Origin: Sedimentisphaerales bacterium
GTDB taxonomy: Bacteria > Planctomycetota > Phycisphaerae > Sedimentisphaerales > Anaerobacaceae
DNA length: 39,990 nt
Direction of reading: 5' to 3'
Assembly (NCBI GenBank): GCA_016932835.1
Contig: JAFGCD010000100.1
Coordinates: 1-39,990 of the forward strand
The notes under the pieces: generated by a model
Told to the model about the DNA's origin: nothing
The model's input: the letters and a program-made list of their open reading frames with translations, nothing else
The model's database searches: none
In this document: piece after piece, positions 15,652 to 24,095 of the stretch
Layout of the letters: every line of letters starts with the position of its first letter
Position numbering within the stretch: the first letter of the stretch is position 1
Made by a program: the position numbers and the translations under genes

Positions 15652-17298
15652 TTGCGTATAGGACTGGGACAATTCAATTCAGTAGTGGGCGATTTGTCGG
15701 GCAACTGCGAGCGGATGCGGGGTATTTACGAGCAGGCCGTGAGAGCCGGGGTCGAGCTGCTCGTTTTCCCGGAACTGGCGGTATGCGGTTATCCGCCCGA
15801 AGACCTGCTCTACAAAAAAAGTTTTCTGCGCGACAGTCGTCTTGCAGTGGAGAATCTTGCGGCCGAATGCCCTGGGACGACGATTGTAGCGGGGTTTGCC
15901 GAGGAATGCTGCGGTAATAAGTACAACGCCGCCGCGGTTCTTAGAGACGGGCGAATCAGTTGCATTTACCGCAAGGGCATGCTGCCGAACTACGGTGTCT
16001 TCGACGAGCAGCGATATTTTTCCGCCGGTGGCGAGGCGGTGGTCATCGACGTCGGCGCCGCTGCGGTTGCGATTACGATTTGCTTCGATATCTGGAATAT
16101 CGACTGGCTGGCGGGCTTTCTCGACGCAAGCGGGAATATCGATATGGTCGTCAATATATCGGCGTCGCCGTTTCATATGGGCAAGATCGCCAAGCGGGAA
16201 GAGACAATCGGCAGGTGTGCCAAGCGGCTCAGATGCGGCGTGGCGTACTGTAATCTCGTGGGCGGGCAGGATGAATTGATCTTCGACGGACGAAGTATGC
16301 TGTGTGATTCGAGCGGAGCGGTGGTCGCCAAGGCTGCGGCGTTCGACGAGGACCTGCTGATTGCGGATATTGATGTTTCCAGGCGGGGCGGCGCTGAAAT
16401 CGCTGTCGTCGGCACGCCCGCCGAGCAGCCCGGGGACGTGCTGGATGAGATATATGAGGCGCTGGTTCTCGGTACGAGGGATTACACGCGGAAGAATGGT
16501 TTCGAGAAGGTTCTGCTTGGTCTTAGCGGCGGAATCGATTCTGCGGTGACCGCGGCGATTGCCGCCGATGCGCTTGGGGCCGAGAACGTCGTCGGTATCT
16601 CAATGCCGTCGAAGTTCAACAGCGCCGAGACCAGGAGCGACGCCGAGAAACTGGCGAGAAATCTCGGCATTGAATTTCTGGAAATCCAGATCGAGACGAC
16701 GTTGGCTCAATTCGACGAGGCACTGAAAACATTCAAGGGGTGGGATACGAAGGGGCTTGCATACGAGAATCTGCAGGCGCGAATTCGGGGGTGCATTTTG
16801 ATGTCGCTGAGCAACCAGGCCGGGCTGCTGGTTCTCACCACGGGCAACAAGAGCGAGACGGCGGTCGGGTATTCGACTCTTTACGGCGATACGGCCGGGG
16901 GATTCGGGATTATCAAGGATGTCTTGAAGACGGTTGTCTATCAATTGGCCGAGCGGATAAACGCCAAGGCCGGACGCGAGATAATACCACCGGCGGTTAT
17001 CACCAGGGCGCCGAGCGCCGAGCTTCGCGAGGACCAGAAGGACAGCGACTCGCTTCCCGATTACGACCTTCTCGACGAGATACTCAAGGGTTACGTGGAA
17101 GAGGACAAGTCGGCCCGGGAACTAATCGAATCGGGTCTGCCCGACGAGATTGTTCGCAAGGTGATACGTCTGGTGGACCGCAACGAGTACAAGCGCCGGC
17201 TTTGCCCGCCGGGGATACGCATCACGCCGAAGGCGTTCGGCAAAGACCGCCGGCTCCCAATCACCAACCGCTACGATTCCGGCAAGAGCACCGGCTGA
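15652..17298 (+). CDS. nadE: Glutamine-dependent NAD+ synthetase
   Basis: Two-domain enzyme making NAD+ from deamido-NAD+, ATP and glutamine. Residues 1-260 form a nitrilase-type glutaminase with the triad E41, K108 and C144; the strand around the cysteine reads ICFDIW, with Phe where Glu is usual. Residues 265-548 form the synthetase with the PP-loop SGGIDSA (292-298), TGNKSE and the YDLLDEIL and RxLCPPGIRIT end regions. The start is TTG at 15652, with GAGG upstream, giving the expected MRIGLGQFN beginning. It lies 48 bases after the polyprenyl synthase and may share the nqr transcript. Confidence 0.95.
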   Translation: MRIGLGQFNSVVGDLSGNCERMRGIYEQAVRAGVELLVFPELAVCGYPPEDLLYKKSFLRDSRLAVENLAAECPGTTIVAGFAEECCGNKYNAAAVLRDGRISCIYRKGMLPNYGVFDEQRYFSAGGEAVVIDVGAAAVAITICFDIWNIDWLAGFLDASGNIDMVVNISASPFHMGKIAKREETIGRCAKRLRCGVAYCNLVGGQDELIFDGRSMLCDSSGAVVAKAAAFDEDLLIADIDVSRRGGAEIAVVGTPAEQPGDVLDEIYEALVLGTRDYTRKNGFEKVLLGLSGGIDSAVTAAIAADALGAENVVGISMPSKFNSAETRSDAEKLARNLGIEFLEIQIETTLAQFDEALKTFKGWDTKGLAYENLQARIRGCILMSLSNQAGLLVLTTGNKSETAVGYSTLYGDTAGGFGIIKDVLKTVVYQLAERINAKAGREIIPPAVITRAPSAELREDQKDSDSLPDYDLLDEILKGYVEEDKSARELIESGLPDEIVRKVIRLVDRNEYKRRLCPPGIRITPKAFGKDRRLPITNRYDSGKSTG

Positions 17299-17376
17299 GA
17301 AACCCGGGCGGCATACCCTGCTGAGATGCAATAGAAGCGGCCTTAAACTGATCTGTCGCCACAATACTCGGCGCGG

Positions 17377-18603
17377 TTATTTTCCTGCGAGTGCGTCCAT
17401 GATCGCCGTTGCGAAGAGTCCGGCGGCGGCCGGGCCGCTGCATGTCACTATAAAGGCGTCCTTTTCAACGGCGACCTGCGTGAAAACGGCGCCTCCATGC
17501 TGGAGTTTCTGCTGCTCCGATGCGAAAGCGGTCGCGCGTCTGCCGGTGAGGACGCCTGCGTTAGCGAGAATTGTGGGCGCTGCGGAAATGGCTGCGAGCA
17601 CTTTTCGTTTCGAAGCGGCATCCCTTGCGATAGTTCGAACGATGGGATTATCGAAATACTCTACGACTCCTGCGCCGCCGATGAATACGAAGGCATCGTA
17701 GTCGTCTGCGTTGAGCGCGTTTAACATTACCGTTGCCTCGACGGTATTCCCGAGCATCCCTGTTACTCCGCCGCGTCTGGTGCTGGCAATTGTGGTCTCG
17801 ACGCCCGCCATATCGAGCGCTCTTTTTGTGTCGGTCAGTTCAATGTCGTGGAAGTTCATTGAGGGGACTATGATGGCGGCCCTTTTCCCCTTGACCGGCG
17901 AGGTTGTACTCCGGCGAAGGGCGTCGTCGGCGTTTTCGGCGGCGGCGAGGGGATAGCCGACGCTGATTACGTATATCGCCTCGGTATATTTGGGCAGCTT
18001 GCATGCCCTTGCGACTTGCCTGGTGTCTATTCCTCCGATGGTGACAGAGCCGAGTTCGAGACAGACGGCCTGCAACTGGATGTTCTGGGCGATGTGTCCT
18101 GCTTCGAGGAGCATATATGTTCGGGCCTTGTCGCGGAAGCGGTCGGCGAGCTTTCTGGATGAGCCTGCGATTATAATGTCGCACGGGGCCGGCGGGACGC
18201 CCAAATCGGCGCGTATATCTTCGGTGATGGTTTGTTCGAGGCTGTGCTCTTTTGCGTGATAGATGAACAGTCCTTCCGGTGTTGCGAAGTAAAGGTCTAT
18301 CGGGTATATCGCGCCTGCCGAGGGGGCGGTTCTCAGGCCTTTTACCGGTTCTGTGATTCCCTGGCCCGCCCATGCCAACTGGCCTATGGCGGGAAAGGAG
18401 AGCAGGCGATTGGCATACTGCCGAACGCTCCTGCGTTTCAGCAGGGCCTCTTCGAGACTGACCAGGCCTTTCAGTTTCGGCTCGGCAAGCTGGATTATCT
18501 TCCGCATGGGCCTGTTGCGAGCTGCAGAGCGAGAGGCCTGGCGGGCAAACAGTACCCCGGCAACGGCGATCAGGATTATCAGCGAGCTTATGAGACGTTT
18601 CAT
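17377..18603 (-). CDS. SagB-type nitroreductase fused to DJ-1/PfpI domain
   Basis: Secreted or membrane-anchored two-domain protein. Residues 1-22 are hydrophobic and signal-like. Residues about 45-220 are a SagB/ThcOx-type FMN nitroreductase domain (RRSVRQY at 58-63, RTAPSAGAIYP at 91-101, LEAGHIAQNIQLQA at 166-179). Residues about 238-405 are a DJ-1/PfpI flavodoxin-like domain; the acidic helper residue is kept (E255 in FHDIELTD), but the nucleophile elbow reads AAISAAP, with S340 in place of cysteine. A TAGGAGG site precedes the ATG. It is not next to a thiazole/oxazole-peptide cluster. The fold assignments are firm; the substrate is unknown. Confidence 0.82.
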   Translation of the reverse strand: MKRLISSLIILIAVAGVLFARQASRSAARNRPMRKIIQLAEPKLKGLVSLEEALLKRRSVRQYANRLLSFPAIGQLAWAGQGITEPVKGLRTAPSAGAIYPIDLYFATPEGLFIYHAKEHSLEQTITEDIRADLGVPPAPCDIIIAGSSRKLADRFRDKARTYMLLEAGHIAQNIQLQAVCLELGSVTIGGIDTRQVARACKLPKYTEAIYVISVGYPLAAAENADDALRRSTTSPVKGKRAAIIVPSMNFHDIELTDTKRALDMAGVETTIASTRRGGVTGMLGNTVEATVMLNALNADDYDAFVFIGGAGVVEYFDNPIVRTIARDAASKRKVLAAISAAPTILANAGVLTGRRATAFASEQQKLQHGGAVFTQVAVEKDAFIVTCSGPAAAGLFATAIMDALAGK

Positions 18604-18654
18604 AGTTTCAAACCTCCTATGAGTCTTTGAAACGGGCGATTAGTTTCCGTCGGC

Positions 18655-18660
18655 ATTATA
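18655..18660 (-). promoter_or_regulatory. Candidate -10 box of the SagB-DJ-1 gene
   Basis: Minus-strand TATAAT about 52 bases before the start codon, with no convincing -35 box. The remaining divergent gap to 18829 shows no other clear element. Confidence 0.3.
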
Positions 18661-18829
18661 CCTTCTGTTCGGCTCGCGGGGCATTAAACTTTCCTGTTAT
18701 TCGACGGGAAATAAGGCGGGTTTTTGTTGTATCGATGGAGGTATCCGCTATATTTGATGTTCGATAGAATTGCTTTGACGTCCCGTCATCGGCTGAGTTC
18801 GTCTGGATAGTGTGGATTCGGGGATTTGT

Positions 18830-19570
18830 ATGGCTTTGACGCGCCGGCGTAAACTGGCGATAGCATCTTTGGCTGTCTATTGGCCCGTGTTGTTCATATT
18901 GGCCCATATACCGATACCCGGAGTTGTGCGCAAGGCGGGGGTATCCGACAAGGGACTTCACTTCCTGGCCTATCTGACGCTGGTATTTCTTTTCTGGATT
19001 GCCACGAACCCGGAGCGAAAGGTTCTCTGGCGCAGGAGCGCAGTGTGGTGGGCCTTGCTGATAGTGGTTCTTTACGGGATTACCGACGAGCTGCTGCAGG
19101 GGGTGGTGGGGCGCAGTTGTGACGTGAGGGATTTGGCTGCCGACCTGGCAGGGGCCGTTACCGGTTTGGTTCTGCTGACCATCTTTTCGTTCTGGCCTGC
19201 CGCCCTGATAGTCGGGGGGGCGCTGATATTCGGGATAGCGAATATCGCGCGAGTCAAGCCCTCGGATATAATGCCGATCGGCAATGCCGCATTCTATTTG
19301 CTTTCATACGCGATTTTCACTCTCGTTTGGATTCGCTGCATGAGGCGGTTCGCAACGATAAAGGCCCCGAAACCGCGGTGGGTAATAACAGCGTCGGCGC
19401 TGCCGGCGGCGCTGCTGGGAGCTGTGAAGGCTTATTCGGTGATTACCGGCAGAGGACTGGGAATTCAGGATGTGATTCTTGCGATCATGGGCATAGCAGC
19501 CGGCGTCGGTATCGTCTGGTGGACTGCGATAGTTCGGAGACGCGCTGCCCGGAAAAATCCTTCTATATGA
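18830..19570 (+). CDS. VanZ-like membrane protein
   Basis: Membrane protein of 246 residues with about seven hydrophobic segments. The first half has the VanZ-like signature DKGLHFLAYLTL followed by DELLQGVVGRSCDVRDLAADLAGA. The second half adds further helices beyond the minimal family. The ATG at 18830 has GGGGA upstream; an earlier GTG at 18812 lacks a ribosome site. VanZ proteins are linked to glycopeptide tolerance, but most distant members have no known function. Its stop codon touches the stop of the convergent next gene. Confidence 0.8.
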   Translation: MALTRRRKLAIASLAVYWPVLFILAHIPIPGVVRKAGVSDKGLHFLAYLTLVFLFWIATNPERKVLWRRSAVWWALLIVVLYGITDELLQGVVGRSCDVRDLAADLAGAVTGLVLLTIFSFWPAALIVGGALIFGIANIARVKPSDIMPIGNAAFYLLSYAIFTLVWIRCMRRFATIKAPKPRWVITASALPAALLGAVKAYSVITGRGLGIQDVILAIMGIAAGVGIVWWTAIVRRRAARKNPSI

Positions 19571-20806
19571 CTAACGTTTTGGGAAGGGGGTGTAGAGCGG
19601 GTCGCCGATGAGCAAAAGCATCCATGAATTGAAGGGTTTTGTGTAGTAATATGCCTCGACGAGGCAGCGGCCCTTATACAACTGCTCAAAGAAGAGCTTT
19701 GGTTCGGGGAATGAATGGAGATACGGCTCGCTGACCGGGCCGAGCGTTGCGGTTATTCCATCTCTGAGCATTGCGGTACACCACTGGGTTCCGTTCGGGT
19801 CTCGCAGGCCAATAGCTTCCGAACTTGCGATGTGGTATCCGACGGCTCCCTCGACGAAATCGAATGCGTCGATGTATCTTGCAAGGCTGTACCAGCCGCA
19901 GTATATCGCCGCGTCGGAACAGGTTCCGAGGGCGAAGAGTTCGGAAGTCCGCTCCTCTTTTACGGTCATCTTCGTCATGAGCCTTGTCATCTCGGCCATG
20001 TCGCGCAAAGACTGGTCGTAGTAGCCGAACTGACTGGCCTTAGGGTCCATAAAGCCCCTCGAATCGACATACGCGATGCCGCTCAGGTCTGCTTTCTCGG
20101 CACTGACGGCCTTATCAACAAGACCCATTGCGATTTCACAGTTTGACGCATCGAGCCGGCTTACCATTAATGTCCGCAAATCAAGATCGGCGGCGACGCC
20201 TTTGAGCTTGTTCGGCTGCCAGCGATAGAGTTCGTATTCTCCCGCCAGGGCCATCGAGAGTTCACTGTCAACGGAAGCATCGGTTTCGCTTCCGTTGATG
20301 CGGCCGGCCTGTACCTTCAGGGCCGCGAGTGTCCGGTCGATTTGCTTCAATTGTCCCGCGGTCTTGGTCTTATTGCTCGAATCGTCCTGCTTCAACCGCT
20401 CTATTTGCTGTTCCTGCTGCTTTATAGCGGCCTCGATTCGCTTCAGCTTTGCCTCGCTGCCCTTGATAATCCCTCGTCTGCCGACCTTTATGGGTACGCC
20501 GTAAGTTGTGAGCAGACATCTGATTTGTCCCGGATGTCTTTTCCTGAGCAGTTCGAATCTTACCGGCTCGGCTATCCATTGCTCGTATTCATCCCTGCTG
20601 ATAGTCTCGACGGGCTTATTGCCGAGATGAAGGTAGAGGATATTTTCATAGGGGACATTTCTTTTCTCGCAATAGTATCGCCCGAGACGGCTCGAATCGG
20701 AGATGTCCCTGTTGACGAGGACGAGAATGTCGTTGGGGTCGAGCGCGAATGCGGCAGAGCCACAGAACAAAACGGCACAGATGAAGGTCTTGATTCGCAG
20801 GGACAT
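19571..20806 (-). CDS. TIGR03790-family secreted protein
   Basis: Exported protein of unknown function found mainly in Planctomycetota, Verrucomicrobia and similar groups. Signal peptide about 1-21 (from ATG 20806), then the family pattern: LVLVNRDISDSSRLGRYYCE, CLLTTYGVPIKV near 97-108, FALGTCSDAAIYCGWYS, and a closing LLIGDPLYTPF. Residues about 115-170 are an inserted Lys/Glu/Gln-rich coiled coil. An in-frame ATG at 20833 with GAGG close by is an alternative start. It follows the KamA-family gene by 78 bases on the same strand. Confidence 0.82.
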   Translation of the reverse strand: MSLRIKTFICAVLFCGSAAFALDPNDILVLVNRDISDSSRLGRYYCEKRNVPYENILYLHLGNKPVETISRDEYEQWIAEPVRFELLRKRHPGQIRCLLTTYGVPIKVGRRGIIKGSEAKLKRIEAAIKQQEQQIERLKQDDSSNKTKTAGQLKQIDRTLAALKVQAGRINGSETDASVDSELSMALAGEYELYRWQPNKLKGVAADLDLRTLMVSRLDASNCEIAMGLVDKAVSAEKADLSGIAYVDSRGFMDPKASQFGYYDQSLRDMAEMTRLMTKMTVKEERTSELFALGTCSDAAIYCGWYSLARYIDAFDFVEGAVGYHIASSEAIGLRDPNGTQWCTAMLRDGITATLGPVSEPYLHSFPEPKLFFEQLYKGRCLVEAYYYTKPFNSWMLLLIGDPLYTPFPKR

Positions 20807-20884
20807 ACTGTTGTTTCCGAACACTCTTTGCATTAACCTCAAGACAATGACACCGGACCGCCGCAAACAGACAGGCGGTTCCTG

Positions 20885-22111
20885 CTACTCCGGGCCGTAC
20901 ACCCTGTAAGGCAGCGTTACCGCATATTCGCGTACTATTTCATCGTAGTCGTCGAGCCAGCAGGCCTTGCGATTTCTTTTCATGACGAGAAATCGTCCGC
21001 TGTCTTCATCTCTTGCGGCGCGGTGATATTTGAAATAGACCCGGCTCTTTGTAAGGCCGGCGATCTCGATCTTGCCGGTCGAGTGTGACATTACGAACCT
21101 GATTCGCTTGGCCAGGCCCGAGACAATCGCCTTGGCCCGCTCGATAATTTTGTATCCTTCCTCGATTGGCACTGTGTATGCGGAGTTGCCGAGAGCGGGG
21201 CGACACTGGAAGATGTAATAGGGAACGGCGCCGATGAAGGAGAGCTTCCCGAGCAGCCTGCCGAGCGTTTCGGCATCGTCGTTCAGTCCTCTAATCAGAG
21301 GCGTTTGATTGGCGACCATCGCGCCGGCTTTCTGCAGCAGATATATGCCTTCGACCGCAGACTCCGTCAGTTCATTCGGATGCACAAAGTGCGTCATTAT
21401 GTATATCTTCTTGTTCGCTGTGCTGTATTTCTCAACCATTTTCAGCAGGCCGGGGTCGTTCAGAATCCTGTAGGGATTGAAGGCCGGCATCTTCGTGCCG
21501 ATTCGAATTATGCCGACGTGGTCGATGGCCCTGAGCCGACGAATGATGTTTTCGAGTTTGGAGGTCGCCAGGACGAGAGGGTCGCCCCCGGTAAGCAGCA
21601 CGTTGGTTATCTCGGTATGCTCTTTGACGTAGCTGACCGCAGCGGGTATGTCTCTGAGGTAAACGTCCTGAGGCTGTATGAAGACCCGCTTGCGGAAACA
21701 GTATCGGCAGATGCCGTCGCAGACATTGCTGACCAGGAACAAAGCGGTCGAATTGTACTTGTGTTCGAGACCCGGCAAGACGGTATATGACTCCTCGTCG
21801 GAGGGGTCGAGCCTGCCGCCGTCCTGCAATTCGTCCTGATGTGGTATGATGATCCGTCGTATCGGATCGTTCGGGTCGTCCCAGTCAATCAGGGAAAGAT
21901 AGTAATCGTTGGCGCGAAACGAGTATTTTGCGGCTACTTTGCTGAGATCGGCGATTTGTTCGCTTGTCAGAGCGCCGCACTGTTCAAGTTTTGTGATATA
22001 CCCGGGCTTTTTGTCGCCGCCGGCGGGTTGTTTTGCGTTAATCGGGCGGAGGGGCTGACTGCCTGTCTTCGCAGCCTCTGGTGTGTTCAGATTCTGAATA
22101 TCTCTTTTCAT
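20885..22111 (-). CDS. KamA-family radical SAM protein
   Basis: Relative of lysine 2,3-aminomutase. The iron-sulfur motif is C131, C135, C138 (CDGICRYC), followed by LLTGGDPL and, near the C-terminus, HSTGKIE, whose lysine is the likely PLP ligand. The N-terminal 35 residues are low in homology. It lacks a nearby lysine 5,6-aminomutase or elongation factor P gene, so whether it acts on free lysine, on EF-P (EpmB-like) or on something else is open. The only plausible start is the ATG at 22111, so its first 24 codons overlap the end of the upstream sugar transferase gene by 74 bases. Confidence 0.88.
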   Translation of the reverse strand: MKRDIQNLNTPEAAKTGSQPLRPINAKQPAGGDKKPGYITKLEQCGALTSEQIADLSKVAAKYSFRANDYYLSLIDWDDPNDPIRRIIIPHQDELQDGGRLDPSDEESYTVLPGLEHKYNSTALFLVSNVCDGICRYCFRKRVFIQPQDVYLRDIPAAVSYVKEHTEITNVLLTGGDPLVLATSKLENIIRRLRAIDHVGIIRIGTKMPAFNPYRILNDPGLLKMVEKYSTANKKIYIMTHFVHPNELTESAVEGIYLLQKAGAMVANQTPLIRGLNDDAETLGRLLGKLSFIGAVPYYIFQCRPALGNSAYTVPIEEGYKIIERAKAIVSGLAKRIRFVMSHSTGKIEIAGLTKSRVYFKYHRAARDEDSGRFLVMKRNRKACWLDDYDEIVREYAVTLPYRVYGPE

Positions 22112-22679
22112 AAATGCTCTTGCGCCCGAATATCTGGCCTACTGTCGACAGGACGATTTTCGTATCCATCAAGATACCTGCATTCTCGACGTATGTTGCA
22201 TCAAGTTCGAGTTTTTCTTCGCGTGTCAACTCTCCCCTGCCCGAGACCTGGGCCAAGCCGGTCAGCCCCGGCCTTACATCAAGCCGCTTCTTCTGGCGAT
22301 TGTCCCATTCGGGCATCTGGCTGACATACAGAGGCCGAGGCCCGACAATGCTCATGTCTCCTTTGACTATATTAAGCAGTTGCGGCAATTCGTCAAGGGA
22401 ATATTCGCGGAGAAACCTGCCGACACCGGTCAGGCGGGAGTCGTATCCGGATTTTGGGCTTGGTCCGAAGGGGTCGACATCGGTCTTCATAGTGCGAAAT
22501 TTGTAGAATATGAAGGGTTTTCCGGCTTTTCCGGCCCTTTCCTGGGTAAAAATTGCCGGCCCTTTGCTCGTGAGTCTTATTAATATGATCAAGACGATGA
22601 AAAGCGGCATCAGCAGAATCAGGCCCAGTATTGAGCAGAGGAGGTCAAGAATGCGTTTGGATATGCCGTAGAAGCTCAT
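22038..22679 (-). CDS. Undecaprenyl-phosphate phosphoglycosyl transferase (PglC/WcaJ type)
   Basis: Small monotopic membrane enzyme that transfers a sugar phosphate from a nucleotide sugar to undecaprenyl phosphate, the first step of a lipid-linked glycan. 213 residues: a hydrophobic re-entrant segment (about 10-35), FYKFRTM, the catalytic DE pair in SLDELPQL, SIVGPRPL and RPGLTGLAQVSGR. The start is ATG 22679 with AAGG upstream, since homology begins at MSFYGISKR; the frame is open to 22763. The last 25 residues are variable and overlap the next gene. It is divergent from a second, unrelated transferase and near the glycan locus. Confidence 0.9.
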   Translation of the reverse strand: MSFYGISKRILDLLCSILGLILLMPLFIVLIILIRLTSKGPAIFTQERAGKAGKPFIFYKFRTMKTDVDPFGPSPKSGYDSRLTGVGRFLREYSLDELPQLLNIVKGDMSIVGPRPLYVSQMPEWDNRQKKRLDVRPGLTGLAQVSGRGELTREEKLELDATYVENAGILMDTKIVLSTVGQIFGRKSIYEKRYSESEHTRGCEDRQSAPPPD

Positions 22680-22750
22680 AAAACCTTGCCATAATGTAAA
22701 GAAAGAGGCGATAAAGGCCGATTTGCCGGTAGCAGCAGGCTTACTGGGGC

Positions 22751-22779
22751 AGTCTAACGCCATCGAAGGGCGATGTCAA
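22751..22779 (-). promoter_or_regulatory. Promoter for the PglC/WcaJ-type transferase gene
   Basis: Minus strand: consensus -35 TTGACA (22774-22779), 17-base spacer, -10 TAGACT (22751-22756), about 72 bases before the start codon. Confidence 0.7.
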
Positions 22780-22797
22780 GACGGCTGTTTTTGGCGC

Positions 22798-22826
22798 TGG
22801 ACACCGGACAGCAGGTCCGGTAGATT
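22798..22826 (+). promoter_or_regulatory. Candidate promoter with inverted repeat in spacer
   Basis: Plus strand: -35 TGGACA (22798-22803), 17-base spacer, -10 TAGATT (22821-22826), 50 bases before the WecA-like start. The whole spacer is a perfect inverted repeat, CCGGAC-AGCAG-GTCCGG (22804-22820), which could be an operator. Confidence 0.5.
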
Positions 22827-22875
22827 AGTGACGAAGACACTCGGTCCGATGGTCGAGAAATGCAGGATAGCAGGT

Positions 22876-24024
22876 ATGTTGGACAATTTTATCGGTCAGG
22901 ACAGATCCGTAGGCTGGGTAATTCACTTCTGGCCCGTTCTGGTTCTGTCTTTTGTATCTACTCTTGCTGCGACTTCTCTGTGTAAGAAGATCGCCTTGAA
23001 GTTGGGCATAGTGGACCGCCCGGATGATCTGGTGAAGACTCACAAAGGCTCGGTGGCTTATCTGGGGGGCGTTGGGATGCTTGTGGGCCTGACGGCCGGG
23101 ATACTGACGGGTATCTACTTCATTCACAACGAGTCATATTTCCCGGCGGCGCTCAGATGGCTTATCGGCGTGCTGGCCGGGGCGGCGATATGTTGCTTCG
23201 TGGGTCTTGTCGATGACATATTCGATATCAAGCCCTGGCAAAAAATGCTGGGCCAGATTGTCGCTGCGGGTGTTCTGGTAGTCGTCGGTATGGGGCCGGC
23301 ACTGAGATATTTCGCATTGCCGTTCGACTGGGATATGCCTCGGAATATCGAGATGCTGCTGGGCATTCCTGTTATCGTGATATTCGTCCTTGGCGCGACG
23401 AATTCTCTGAACCTTCTGGACGGTCTGGATGGACTATGCGCGGGCGTCACGGCGATTATAGCCGTTGCGATGCTGCTGCTGACGGTGCATTTGAGCACCT
23501 GGGATCACAGCGAAGCCGGCGATCCTGTTCGGCTGATTATCTGCCTGGGACTGCTTGGGGGGGTATGCGGCTTTTTGCCTTTCAATCGTCATCCGGCCAA
23601 GATATTCATGGGAGATGCGGGCAGTATCCTGCTGGGATTTGTCGTTGCTTCACTGATGATTCTATTCGGGGAAAAGGTGCCGCGATGGTGGATGGCGTCC
23701 ATAGTTGTCTTTGGTCTGCCGATTCTGGATACAGCGGTCGCCCTCACCAGAAGATTCATGAATAAACGCCCGCTGCTGGTCTCGGATCGCGGCCATATAT
23801 ACGACCAGATGATAGACCGGGGGATACCGTTGAAAAAGACGGTTGCGATATGCTATGGGCTTGCGGCGATGTACGCGCTGGTTGGTATCATCATGAGCCA
23901 GATACGCACGCGATATGCGCTTGTGGTGTATGTGGCTGTGTTGATAGTCTCCGGATTTACAGTCTGGAGGAAAGGTTACCTGAAGATGGAAGGGCTTCGG
24001 GGCGCGATCCGCAAAGAATCATAG
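22876..24024 (+). CDS. WecA/TagO-type undecaprenyl-phosphate transferase
   Basis: Polytopic membrane enzyme (about 10-11 helices) of the MraY/WecA superfamily that moves a HexNAc-1-phosphate to undecaprenyl phosphate. With ATG 22876 as start it has 382 residues: DRPDDLVKTHKGSVAYLGG near 47-65, DDIFD (113-117), NSLNLLDGLDG (176-186), FNRHPAKIFMGDAGS (236-250). The TagO/WecA loop near residues 290-325 (TRRFMNKRPLL...DRGHIYDQM) is present. AGGA lies eight bases before the chosen start; the open frame to 22723 has no ribosome site. It probably serves the neighbouring glycan locus (inference). Confidence 0.92.
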   Translation: MLDNFIGQDRSVGWVIHFWPVLVLSFVSTLAATSLCKKIALKLGIVDRPDDLVKTHKGSVAYLGGVGMLVGLTAGILTGIYFIHNESYFPAALRWLIGVLAGAAICCFVGLVDDIFDIKPWQKMLGQIVAAGVLVVVGMGPALRYFALPFDWDMPRNIEMLLGIPVIVIFVLGATNSLNLLDGLDGLCAGVTAIIAVAMLLLTVHLSTWDHSEAGDPVRLIICLGLLGGVCGFLPFNRHPAKIFMGDAGSILLGFVVASLMILFGEKVPRWWMASIVVFGLPILDTAVALTRRFMNKRPLLVSDRGHIYDQMIDRGIPLKKTVAICYGLAAMYALVGIIMSQIRTRYALVVYVAVLIVSGFTVWRKGYLKMEGLRGAIRKES

Positions 24025-24095
24025 TCTGTTATTCTTGCGGAGTGCAGAGGAATCACCACCGACAACATAGACACCGGGGAATGTTTGTCGAAATG

